Shown in pieces: positions 17,926 through 25,448 of a stretch of DNA of 32,517 nt. Numbering within the stretch: position 1 is the first letter of the stretch; each line of letters begins with the position of its first letter. The notes under the pieces are model-generated. The model searched no databases. It saw only the letters and a program-made list of their open reading frames with translations, and had not been told where the DNA came from. The position numbers and the translations under genes are program-made. Source of the stretch: Hyphomicrobiales bacterium (GTDB lineage Bacteria > Pseudomonadota > Alphaproteobacteria > Rhizobiales > JAKSCL01). The stretch spans positions 1 through 32,517 of the forward strand of contig JAKSCL010000401.1 in the NCBI GenBank assembly GCA_022360615.1. The letters are read 5' to 3'.

Positions 17926-19776
17926 CTAGCCCGACAGTTTAGCAGCTGCCGCAAGATCCATCCTTGCAAGCCGCTGCCGAGATTTTTCCAACGCTTCGCG
18001 GTTGTTCTGTTCGGCTCCCGGCATCTTCTTCACATCGGGATGCAAGAAAATCCGGCACCGTAACGCCGCCACACGCCCCGCAAGTTCCGGTTCCCAGGTT
18101 TCGATTTCGTTATCGTCTACCAGATGATCGAGATGCTCAAGCAACGAAATGGCCACGGGGACAAGCTTGTTTTCCAGGCAGAACTCCGCCTGATCGAGTT
18201 GCCAAAGCATTTGATCCCGCCGTCCCCGGATCTGGCCGAGAACTTGCGCAAGAAGTTTCAAGCCTTCATTGGCCCTGCCATTCGCCGCCAGGCTTCGGGC
18301 CTCACGAAGCGCGTTTGCACGGGGGTCGTCGCCCGACACCGCACCGCCGCCCTCGTCCGCCATCACCGTTTCAGCAATCCAGCGGCGCGCGCCGTCATCC
18401 GCAAAGGGCGTACCGTCTGCGAAGGTGAGGTCGACAAGACCGGGAAAGCGAGCAAGCAGAGCGCGCGTCATCGCGACGACCACGGCCTGAGCGGCGGCGT
18501 GGCTATCGCCGAGGGCGCCCAGTGTTGCCGCCGATCTGTGATTGCCCGTAAGCCAGCAAGGTGATGAAGCGACAACATTCTCGATTTCGGGAAGCGCTTC
18601 AGCATGCATGCCAGCGCTGAGCTTTCCCTCGACGCCATCGAGCTGCATCTTGTTCGGCGGCGGGATAAGCGTTTTTCCACCCTGATTCGCCGGAAGTTCC
18701 TTCAGTGAGGCAATGCCTGCGGCGCGGACCAAGAGATATGGCCGCGGATCGGCTATATCCTTGCGCCTCAGTGCTGAACCGAGACGTTTCATGGCGGTTT
18801 CGAGCTCTCTGGCCGCTTTCTCCAGATCGGCATCGCTTGCGTCGGCGGAAAGAGGAACGGTGGGCGCAGCCACCGTCGCCACCGGGGCGGGAGTTACCGA
18901 TGCTGCCGCACCATTCGCGGCAGGCGCTGCAGCGTCCGGAGCGTTGGGCGCCGGTGCCCCAGCAGCAGGATCCGTGGCCTTTTTCTGAGCCTGCTCCGCC
19001 TTCTTCCTTTCTTCTTCAGTCGCCTGTTTCGCGGCCTGTGCGTGCGGCCGCAGCGCGCGAACGAGTTCGCCCAGCGCAGCCTCGGTCTTCTCAAGCTTTG
19101 CAGAAAGGAGATCGTCGATCCCAAGCAGATAATCATTGGCCGCGATGACATAAGGCGCGTCAGACTTCGACGGCGTTGCTTCCGAGACCGGACCGGCAAG
19201 ACGCCCCACCAGCCATTCCATCGCCCCGACACGGCCGCGCTCCCGCCGGAGCGGCGGATGCATCTCAACCCAGAAATTGTCGATGAGGCCATGGATGATC
19301 CCCAGACCGACGGCAAGCCCCCTAAACGACTCCTCCCGGTGCAGACCGAAGGTCAACCATGTTGCGATCATCAAGTCCTTGGTCCGGTCTTCCAGGAGCT
19401 TAGACGCCATCTCGATGACATCGTTCCACCGGACGGCGTTCGGCCCCTCCGTTTCGATTTTGCGGAATTCGGCTTCGAGCGCATCGAAATCGGGATCGTC
19501 GCGGACGTCCTCACCGGCAACAGCATCGGAAGAAATCGGCGATGCGCCAATCGCGATGCGGGGATCGTCAAACGCGACCCCCTTCCCGGCGTCCTCTGTT
19601 TCACGCCCCGCGGCCCCATCCGCACCGCTTTCGGATGCAGAATTCCCCTGCTCCGCCCCGTCCGCCTGTGTTTCCATTCGCTGTTCCACGAGCCAATCCC
19701 GGTTTTCTCGCCAAACGGTCTGCTGAAGCGTCGTCAGGATCCTGGTTGACCAGGCAACTGAAGCCCATCCGCTCAT
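17926..19776 (-). CDS. tssA: T6SS assembly protein TssA (ImpA family)
   Basis: TssA primes and coordinates tube/sheath assembly. The 616-aa protein has an ImpA_N domain at about residues 70-230 (ASPISSDAVAGEDVRDDPDFDALEAE, MIATWLTFGLHR, LIDNFWVEMHPPL). An Ala/Pro-rich linker with a Lys/Glu/Gln segment lies at about 255-325, and a C-terminal VasJ-like helical domain follows (RPYLLVRAAG, SSPCWLTGNHRSA, QLDQAEFCLENKLVPVAISLLEHL, CRIFLHP). The first 65 or so residues precede the usual domain start, so a downstream start is possible; no strong ribosome site marks the ATG at 19776. It is the first gene of the minus-strand cluster, facing the divergent intergenic region. Confidence 0.94.
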   Translation of the reverse strand: MSGWASVAWSTRILTTLQQTVWRENRDWLVEQRMETQADGAEQGNSASESGADGAAGRETEDAGKGVAFDDPRIAIGASPISSDAVAGEDVRDDPDFDALEAEFRKIETEGPNAVRWNDVIEMASKLLEDRTKDLMIATWLTFGLHREESFRGLAVGLGIIHGLIDNFWVEMHPPLRRERGRVGAMEWLVGRLAGPVSEATPSKSDAPYVIAANDYLLGIDDLLSAKLEKTEAALGELVRALRPHAQAAKQATEEERKKAEQAQKKATDPAAGAPAPNAPDAAAPAANGAAASVTPAPVATVAAPTVPLSADASDADLEKAARELETAMKRLGSALRRKDIADPRPYLLVRAAGIASLKELPANQGGKTLIPPPNKMQLDGVEGKLSAGMHAEALPEIENVVASSPCWLTGNHRSAATLGALGDSHAAAQAVVVAMTRALLARFPGLVDLTFADGTPFADDGARRWIAETVMADEGGGAVSGDDPRANALREARSLAANGRANEGLKLLAQVLGQIRGRRDQMLWQLDQAEFCLENKLVPVAISLLEHLDHLVDDNEIETWEPELAGRVAALRCRIFLHPDVKKMPGAEQNNREALEKSRQRLARMDLAAAAKLSG

Positions 19777-20170
19777 CGAATATTAATCGTGTTTATCCCT
19801 CTGACATAATAATAAGACACTTCTATAAACTCTTTGTAATCCTGTTCAGTATAATGGCATCCGTTATGTTCACTTTCATCCGTAAAACGAGCATGTCAGC
19901 TTCGCTGTTGGCACGCTGAATTCAACAGGGATAGCCGACAATAAACACTGAACCGATGCGCCATCGTCAGAACTGTTTTCAAGGGATCAAGAGAGAGTTA
20001 GAAGGCGAAGTGAACAGACCAGGGGCTTGGTCGAACGACTCGGTCTGATCACGAATTCCGGGCTGTGGGTTACGTTACGTCATAGTGCTATCCGCGCGGG
20101 CGGAAAAGACACTGGTCAACCTTCCCGGCCTTGGCTACGACAACAACCCGCAGTAATGGGGCTCCGATCC
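19777..20170. promoter_or_regulatory. Divergent AT-rich intergenic region between T6SS and partner-switch operons
   Basis: A 394-nt region between two divergent operons. Bases 19780-19870 are clearly more AT-rich than the surroundings. A perfect TATAAT occurs on the plus strand at 19850-19855, whose reverse strand reads ATTATA with TATACT nearby, and TATTAT-like -10 candidates toward tssA lie around 19806-19813. I found no convincing -35 partner at standard spacing. The ORF track extends the STAS gene upstream to 20027, but that stretch looks non-coding. Promoters for both operons are expected here; exact positions cannot be set from sequence alone. Confidence 0.45.
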
Positions 20171-20518
20171 ATGGCACTTACCATCAACGACGACTACGAC
20201 GGAGCGATCCTGATCGTCCGTCCCGCCGGAAGGCTCGATACGACGACAGCCAAGTCGCTCGAAACGCATCTGAGCAGCCATATCACCGACGGTCAGACAC
20301 AGATTGTCATCGACTTGGCTCAGGTTGACTACGTGAGCAGCTACGGCTTGCGCGTGATTCTTATCATTGCCAAGAAACTGATGCCGCACGGACAGGCTTT
20401 TGCGCTGTGCAACCTGTCGGAAAACGTCCATTCGGTTTTCGAGGTGAGCGGTTTCGGCAAAATCCTGAAGATCAAGCCGAGCCTTGGCGAAGCTGTCAGT
20501 GCAGTTTCGACTGTCTGA
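20171..20518 (+). CDS. STAS-domain anti-sigma factor antagonist (RsbV/SpoIIAA-like)
   Basis: Single-domain STAS protein of 115 aa, the switch component of a partner-switching system. When unphosphorylated it binds the kinase/anti-sigma partner; phosphorylation on a conserved serine releases it. The fold pattern is clear: GAILIVRPAGRLDTTTAKSLE, the DLAQVDYVSSYGLRVIL loop and a C-terminal GFGKILKI. The candidate phosphosite is Ser57 (Ser56 is the alternative) in VSSYGLR; the residue just before the Gly is Tyr rather than the usual Ser/Thr/Ala. I chose the ATG at 20171 because the 48 residues added by the longer ORF do not belong to the domain. The RsbW-like gene starts 34 nt downstream. Confidence 0.92.
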   Translation: MALTINDDYDGAILIVRPAGRLDTTTAKSLETHLSSHITDGQTQIVIDLAQVDYVSSYGLRVILIIAKKLMPHGQAFALCNLSENVHSVFEVSGFGKILKIKPSLGEAVSAVSTV

Positions 20519-20552
20519 ATGCGTAGACCGACAGTGACGGGGGCGTACGGTC

Positions 20553-20975
20553 ATGCATAGTACTGTGACCACCGAGCTGGAGATAAAAAGCTCGTTTGAA
20601 GAGATGGATCGGGTCGTCGACTTTGTCGACGATTTTTGCGTGCGGGAAAGCGTAAATGACGCAGTCCGCAACAAACTGCACCTTATCGCTGAAGAACTTG
20701 TGGTCAACGCGGTGATGCACGGTTATCCCGGGCGCGAAGATGGCTGGATCGCACTCCGGCTTCGCGAAATGGAAAAGGGTATCGAAATCACCTACCTGGA
20801 CGAGGCCGCGCCTTTCGACCCGCTCTCTGAAGCTATAGACCCGGATCTCGATGCTGGCCTTGAGGAGAAACGCGTTGGCGGCCTAGGGATATTCCTCATC
20901 CGGGAGTTCGCAGAAGACGCCCGTTATAAGCGGGCTGGAAATCGAAATACTCTTTCAATTGTGGTATGTACGTGA
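20553..20975 (+). CDS. RsbW/SpoIIAB-like serine kinase (HATPase_c anti-sigma-type)
   Basis: A 140-aa GHKL ATPase of the RsbW type, expected to phosphorylate the STAS protein encoded upstream and to sequester an unknown partner (a sigma factor or another target). Motifs: N-box AEELVVNAVMHGY (Asn52), G1 box DEAAPFDP (Asp83) and G2 box KRVGGLGIFLI (109-112). There is no sensor or HisKA domain, which separates it from histidine kinases. No sigma-factor gene lies in the window, so its output is unidentified. The ATG follows a G-rich stretch (GGGGGCG) acting as ribosome site. It is the second gene of the operon. Confidence 0.9.
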   Translation: MHSTVTTELEIKSSFEEMDRVVDFVDDFCVRESVNDAVRNKLHLIAEELVVNAVMHGYPGREDGWIALRLREMEKGIEITYLDEAAPFDPLSEAIDPDLDAGLEEKRVGGLGIFLIREFAEDARYKRAGNRNTLSIVVCT

Positions 20976-21012
20976 TCGCTTGAGGGAGTGGGAGTTCGGG
21001 AGCTGAGGGCCG

Positions 21013-22185
21013 GTGTTGGATGTAAAGGGCGAGCGGGGCAAGACGGGCGACAATACGCAGGATGGCCCACAGAACTTTTCAAACGAACAAGAAGCGGCGT
21101 CAAATGTTGCGCCGGTCTCCACGTCTGCGTCCTTCGCCCCGCAGGGCAATAATGTGCATGCCCCCGTTCAACGGGCCGCAGTCGACGCGGACGGGGCGGC
21201 GGCTGTACAACCAATCGGCGATCCGGCAAGGAGCAACGTTGGGCTGCCTCTTTTTGACCCGCCTGCGCAGGCTGTTTACACGCCCGAGGCCGATACTCCC
21301 AGCACCGCCACCAACAAAACGTCCAAACCCGCCCAACAAGGCGATACATCCGGTTTGTCAATAGGGCGGGTTCCTAGACCGCCCCGTACGCTTTTCGGCC
21401 GCAGCATCTTCCTGCGCCTTGTCATGCCGCTATCCCTGATCTTCCTGTTCAGCATGGGCGGGGCGGCGTTTTTGAACTTCACGAAGTTCGAGCAAACCTA
21501 TGTAACACTCGCCCATGAGCGCTATGACGATGCCGTCCGTGATCTGCGTTTCAGCATCGAGGAGAGTCTTGGGATCGGCCTGTCGCTCGGCGCCACACAA
21601 TCGACCCAAGTGGTGATTGACCGGACAGTCGAGCAATATAGCGGCGCTTTCGAACTGACCATCCTCGGTACCGATGGCGAAATCCTCTTTGGAACCCAGA
21701 ATGCGACCTTCGGCGATCTCCGTGACACCCAGGCTGGACGCGGCTTCATCGATCAACTTATCGCCGAAACAGCGGCTCAGGCCCGTATCGGGAAGTCCGT
21801 CACCGACAAGCGGTTCTTGAGCACAACCGTCATCAGAAATCCGCTGGGAGAGATCGAAGGCTATCTGGTCCTAGGGCACAACCGGTCCGAAGTGCAAGAC
21901 GTCATCACCCGGCTTGGCGACGTGCTTTGGCGCGGCGTGGCCGTTTTAAGCTTTGTTTTCGTTGTCATAATCGCAGTCACCGTTTTCTTTGCGATCCGGC
22001 CCATGGAGCGGCGGTTCGCTAAGGGCAGCGAGGCCCTCGCGCATTTGATCGAAACAGGCGATCTCGCGCCTGTCGACCCCATGGGTCGCAACGACGATCT
22101 GTCGATCGGCTTCTCACAGGCACGCTCCATTGAGCGGGAGCTGGCTGCAGCCGAAGCGCAAGTCATGACGGTCCAGGGGCGTTGA
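21013..22185 (+). CDS. Two-TM periplasmic sensor protein without output domain
   Basis: A 390-aa membrane protein with a GTG start preceded by GAGGG. Residues 1 to about 125 are low-complexity and probably disordered and cytoplasmic. Membrane segment 1 is at about 132-156 (FLRLVMPLSLIFLFSMGGAAF), a periplasmic domain at about 157-304 has Cache/PAS-like alternation (AFELTILGTDGEILFGTQ, GEIEGYLVLGHN), and membrane segment 2 is at about 305-328. A HAMP-like or coiled segment of about 60 residues follows and the protein then stops. No kinase, cyclase or methyl-accepting domain is attached. Its architecture matches the N-terminal third of the next protein, which starts only 4 nt downstream, suggesting the two act together or derive from duplication. 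The family is not recognised by name. Confidence 0.8.
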   Translation: MLDVKGERGKTGDNTQDGPQNFSNEQEAASNVAPVSTSASFAPQGNNVHAPVQRAAVDADGAAAVQPIGDPARSNVGLPLFDPPAQAVYTPEADTPSTATNKTSKPAQQGDTSGLSIGRVPRPPRTLFGRSIFLRLVMPLSLIFLFSMGGAAFLNFTKFEQTYVTLAHERYDDAVRDLRFSIEESLGIGLSLGATQSTQVVIDRTVEQYSGAFELTILGTDGEILFGTQNATFGDLRDTQAGRGFIDQLIAETAAQARIGKSVTDKRFLSTTVIRNPLGEIEGYLVLGHNRSEVQDVITRLGDVLWRGVAVLSFVFVVIIAVTVFFAIRPMERRFAKGSEALAHLIETGDLAPVDPMGRNDDLSIGFSQARSIERELAAAEAQVMTVQGR

Positions 22186-22189
22186 TCAG

Positions 22190-24421
22190 ATGGCCCGCCC
22201 GCGATACGGCAATGCGGTGAGATGGCTGATCGGGCTTTTAACCCCGCTCGCGATCATACCGTTCTTCATTTTCACGCTTTTCTGCATTTGGGTCTTTGAG
22301 AGCGGTTTGCTGCCTGAGCAGGAGCTCAAGGCGACGACCGTTGGGACCGGCATTAAAGCCCGTGTCGAATACGCCGTTGAAGTCGGCATCCCGTTCAACG
22401 ATCTGCGCGCGATGACGGACTTCCTAGACGATACCCGGGCAGCCAGTCAGCAGATATCGTTCATCGCCGTCGCAACGACTAACGGCCGTATCCTTTATCA
22501 GTCGAGCAATCCGCCGAACGATCTCCGCCTTCTCGTCAACGACGCCATCGCGGTTAAGGAAACCGGCGAGACAAGCGCCCTCGATGAGGGCGCAAGCTGG
22601 GCGTCTAGGGTCGTCAACCGCACCTTGCGATTGTTCGGCTTCTCCGACCAGATCGTGCAACGCGATCTGTCGAGTCCGCGGATTGGCGATTATTACGTCA
22701 CGATCCTTCCGCTAATGGATGGCAACACCCAGCTTGGGCACCTCGCCGTCGGCGTGGGGGTGACGGTTCTTTCACGCGTCGTCGGCGATCTGATTTTCGA
22801 TACCGCAACTGTGGTGCTTGCCGCATTCGTGATCGCGGTCGAATTGATGATCCTCGTCGTGACGCTTCATCTGATCCGGCCGATCAAACTCTTGGCCGTG
22901 GTCGCAGAGAGGCTACGAAACCGCGATTTAAGCGCGCTTGTGCAGATCGACAGTTTTGGCGCGGTCGCGCGTACCGTTGATCTCCTGAATGTCTATGCAA
23001 CCTACGCGTTTGAGCGGCTGAAAGCCGTCTATGTGGGCATGCAGTCGCTGCCGGCCGGGCGCCGAAGGCGTGAAGCGCGCCTTTACCTGCGAGACCTTCT
23101 GCTGCGCTATGAGCTGCCGAACCGCGGGGTTCAGGATGGTCTGCAGTTGCCGGCCCTCACCTATATCCGCCTTCCGCTTTTTCTGTTCTTCCTTGCCGAG
23201 GCCCTTGTCAGACCGCTCCTCCCGGTTCTCATCAACGGGCTCGATTCAAGCGTTCTGCCGCTTTCAAAGGAGTTCGCCCTCGGCCTGCCCTTCGCCGCCT
23301 TCATGGCCGCCTCCATTTTCGGCGTGGTTTTCGGATCCTTTGCAGCCGACCGCATGGGACCGCGCAGCGTTCTGGTTTTCGGCGCCCTCTTTTCTGCGGC
23401 GGGGCTCGGCCTTCACGCCACTGCCACTAACATCGAAATAATGACCGTCTTCCGCTGTGCTTCGGGGCTTGGATATGGCCTCGTCTACGCGGCGGCACAG
23501 GTTTACGTTGTTGAAAATAGCGAACGGCGGCAACGCGCAAGCGGCTTTTCGGTATTCCTTGCAGCAGTTGTTGCTGCTGAGATTTGCGGGCCTGCGATCG
23601 GGGGTATCATTGCGGATCGTATCGGGTTTGCAGTCACCTTCGTCGTCGGCGCAGGGCTTCTCCTTCTTTCGCTGCTCTTCGTGCTTTTCCTGATCAGCCA
23701 CCGTCCCGACATCGAAGAAAAAATAAAGAGCGCGGCCCCGCGGCGGCTTAGCTACAGCGAGTATCGCGAAGGCGGCCGCGATATGATGATGAACGCCCGC
23801 TTTATGGTGCTTTGCATCCTTTATGCGGTCCCATCGAAGCTGATCCTGACGGGCGCGGTCTTTTTTCTCATCCCCCTGGCGGCGGAGCAATTCGGGGCAA
23901 ATGTCGCCGAAACCGGACGCATATTGATGCTTTACGGGATCATGATCGTGCTGACGGGACCGCTCTTTGCACGCTTTGCCGACAAGTACCACAGTTTCGG
24001 ATTGAACATCGCACTTGGCGGAGTTCTCTCGGGCATCGGACTTGTCACGGTTGTGTTCCTGCCCGGAATCGCCAGCCTCGCGATTGCGGTTGCCTTTATC
24101 GGGCTTGGACAAGCCATGTCCATCCCCTCACAACTTACCTATGCGCTTGAGGTCGCCGAAGCCGAAGCCGAAAAGCACGGGGCGGGCATGGTGCTTGGAA
24201 TTTTCCGTTTCGTGGAGCGGGTCGGAAGCCTCCTCGGTCCCGTTTTGGGCGCAGTACTGATCGGCATTGCGGGTATTACTGAGGCTTTGATGATCTTCGG
24301 CATCTACGCCATCGTCTCGGCCTGCCTCGCCAGTGCCTTCTTCCTTACCTTCGGACCAAAGGATGAAAACCGTGCGATTGAGGAACTTCTCACCGGAAAA
24401 CCGGCGTCGCAAAACGCCTAG
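22190..24421 (+). CDS. Sensor-transporter fusion: periplasmic sensor and HAMP-like linker joined to MFS transporter
   Basis: A 743-aa protein with two clear parts. Residues 1-290: membrane segment 1 (about 13-36), a periplasmic Cache-like domain (about 40-200; SFIAVATTNGRILYQSS, GDYYVTILPLMDGNTQLGHLAVGVG), membrane segment 2 (about 203-228) and a HAMP-like segment (LIRPIKLLAVVAERLRNRDLSAL). Residues 320-735: a major facilitator domain with motif A-like GSFAADRMGPRSVL (382-395) and about 12 hydrophobic segments. It is continuous in frame with no internal stop. An AGGGG ribosome site precedes the ATG. A transporter with its own receptor-like N-terminus suggests transport-coupled or ligand-gated signalling into the partner switch; the substrate cannot be inferred. 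Confidence 0.85.
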   Translation: MARPRYGNAVRWLIGLLTPLAIIPFFIFTLFCIWVFESGLLPEQELKATTVGTGIKARVEYAVEVGIPFNDLRAMTDFLDDTRAASQQISFIAVATTNGRILYQSSNPPNDLRLLVNDAIAVKETGETSALDEGASWASRVVNRTLRLFGFSDQIVQRDLSSPRIGDYYVTILPLMDGNTQLGHLAVGVGVTVLSRVVGDLIFDTATVVLAAFVIAVELMILVVTLHLIRPIKLLAVVAERLRNRDLSALVQIDSFGAVARTVDLLNVYATYAFERLKAVYVGMQSLPAGRRRREARLYLRDLLLRYELPNRGVQDGLQLPALTYIRLPLFLFFLAEALVRPLLPVLINGLDSSVLPLSKEFALGLPFAAFMAASIFGVVFGSFAADRMGPRSVLVFGALFSAAGLGLHATATNIEIMTVFRCASGLGYGLVYAAAQVYVVENSERRQRASGFSVFLAAVVAAEICGPAIGGIIADRIGFAVTFVVGAGLLLLSLLFVLFLISHRPDIEEKIKSAAPRRLSYSEYREGGRDMMMNARFMVLCILYAVPSKLILTGAVFFLIPLAAEQFGANVAETGRILMLYGIMIVLTGPLFARFADKYHSFGLNIALGGVLSGIGLVTVVFLPGIASLAIAVAFIGLGQAMSIPSQLTYALEVAEAEAEKHGAGMVLGIFRFVERVGSLLGPVLGAVLIGIAGITEALMIFGIYAIVSACLASAFFLTFGPKDENRAIEELLTGKPASQNA

Positions 24422-25448
24422 GCGATCCGTCCTATGCGCGCTTGTCTTTTCCGCTGCCTTCCTTGCCGGCCTCATGATAGCCGCGCCCTTTTCAAACGAC
24501 GCCCGCGCGGTGGAAAAGAATAAAACCTACACCATCTTCGCCGTCCTGTGGCGTGGCGAAACGGAAGTCGAAACAGGCTTCCGCGCTTATGTGCGTGAAC
24601 GGAATCTGCCATTCAACATTATTGTCCGCTCCGCTGACCAGGATGCGACCAGACTGCCGCAAATCATTGAGGAAATCAGAAAAACCAAACCGGACCTCAT
24701 CTATACCTGGGGGACTACGAACGCCACGACGGTCGTGGGCCGCATGGAAGAGATCGATCCGGAAAAGCATATCACTGACATCCCGGTCGTCTTCACCATG
24801 GTCTCCTTCCCGGAAGGCTCCCGCCTTATTACCGACCGGGCCTCTTCCGGGCGCAATATCACGGGCGTGAGCCATATCGTGCCGCTCGACACGCAAGTGA
24901 AGGCTATGGAAGCCTTCATGCCGATCGACCGCATCGCGGTGATCTACTCACCATCGGAACCAAACTCGGTTCTCAACGTGAATGAGTTGAGGGCCATGGC
25001 TGAAGAAGGGAACTTCAAGGTCTTCCCCTTCCCGGCGAGCCTCGACGAGGCAGGTAAGCCCAGCGCTGATGAGATCCCTTCACTCGTCGATGAAGCGGCA
25101 TCGATCGATCCGCAATTCCTCTATCTGGGTCCGGACTCCTTCATCGGACAGAACCACAAGCTGATCACGGCGGAGGCCAAGCGGGCGGGTATTGCCACCT
25201 TCACAGCCACCGAGGTCATGATCCGGGATTCAGAAGCGCTTTACGGTCTTGTGTCACCTTACCGCGACGTTGGCCGGCTAACGGCACGCAAAGCCGAACA
25301 GATTCTTCTTGAAGGCAAACATCCCTCGGAAATACCGGTTGAGACGCTTCAGCGCTTTTCTTACCAGATCAATATGCAGGTGGCGAAAAGGCTCGGGATC
25401 TATCCGGCGATGCCGCTTTTGAGCTACGCGGAAGTCCTGAACCAATGA
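24363..25448 (+). CDS. Orphan periplasmic substrate-binding protein (ABC_sub_bind / PF04392-like)
   Basis: Secreted binding protein of the ABC_sub_bind family. An Arg-rich n-region, a hydrophobic core (SVLCALVFSAAFLAGLMIAAPF) and an ARA cleavage-like site form the signal peptide. The mature part has the family segments PDLIYTWGTTNATTVVGRM, IPVVFTMVSFPEGS, NITGVSHIVPLDTQVKAMEAFMP and RIAVIYSPSEPNSVLNV, plus a C-terminal LEGKHPSEIPVETLQRFSYQINMQVAKRLG. The ORF-track start (GTG 24333) lies deep in the MFS gene; the ATG at 24363 is preferred, still overlapping it by 59 nt. No permease or ATPase gene is nearby, so it probably acts as a ligand presenter to one of the membrane sensors. The next gene overlaps by ATGA. 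Confidence 0.88.
   Translation: MKTVRLRNFSPENRRRKTPRRSVLCALVFSAAFLAGLMIAAPFSNDARAVEKNKTYTIFAVLWRGETEVETGFRAYVRERNLPFNIIVRSADQDATRLPQIIEEIRKTKPDLIYTWGTTNATTVVGRMEEIDPEKHITDIPVVFTMVSFPEGSRLITDRASSGRNITGVSHIVPLDTQVKAMEAFMPIDRIAVIYSPSEPNSVLNVNELRAMAEEGNFKVFPFPASLDEAGKPSADEIPSLVDEAASIDPQFLYLGPDSFIGQNHKLITAEAKRAGIATFTATEVMIRDSEALYGLVSPYRDVGRLTARKAEQILLEGKHPSEIPVETLQRFSYQINMQVAKRLGIYPAMPLLSYAEVLNQ

Noticed and set aside
19896-19912. Possible sigma-54 promoter (TTGGCACGCTGAATTC)
   Set aside because: The TGGCAC half is good, but the invariant GC of the -12 element is absent at the correct spacing.
20027-20170. Longer N-terminus of the STAS ORF
   Set aside because: The added 48 residues do not resemble a domain; the STAS fold starts at the ATG at 20171.
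23264-24112. 282-aa minus-strand ORF opposite the MFS domain
   Set aside because: Its highly charged composition is what the reverse strand of a hydrophobic membrane protein gives; no domain seen.
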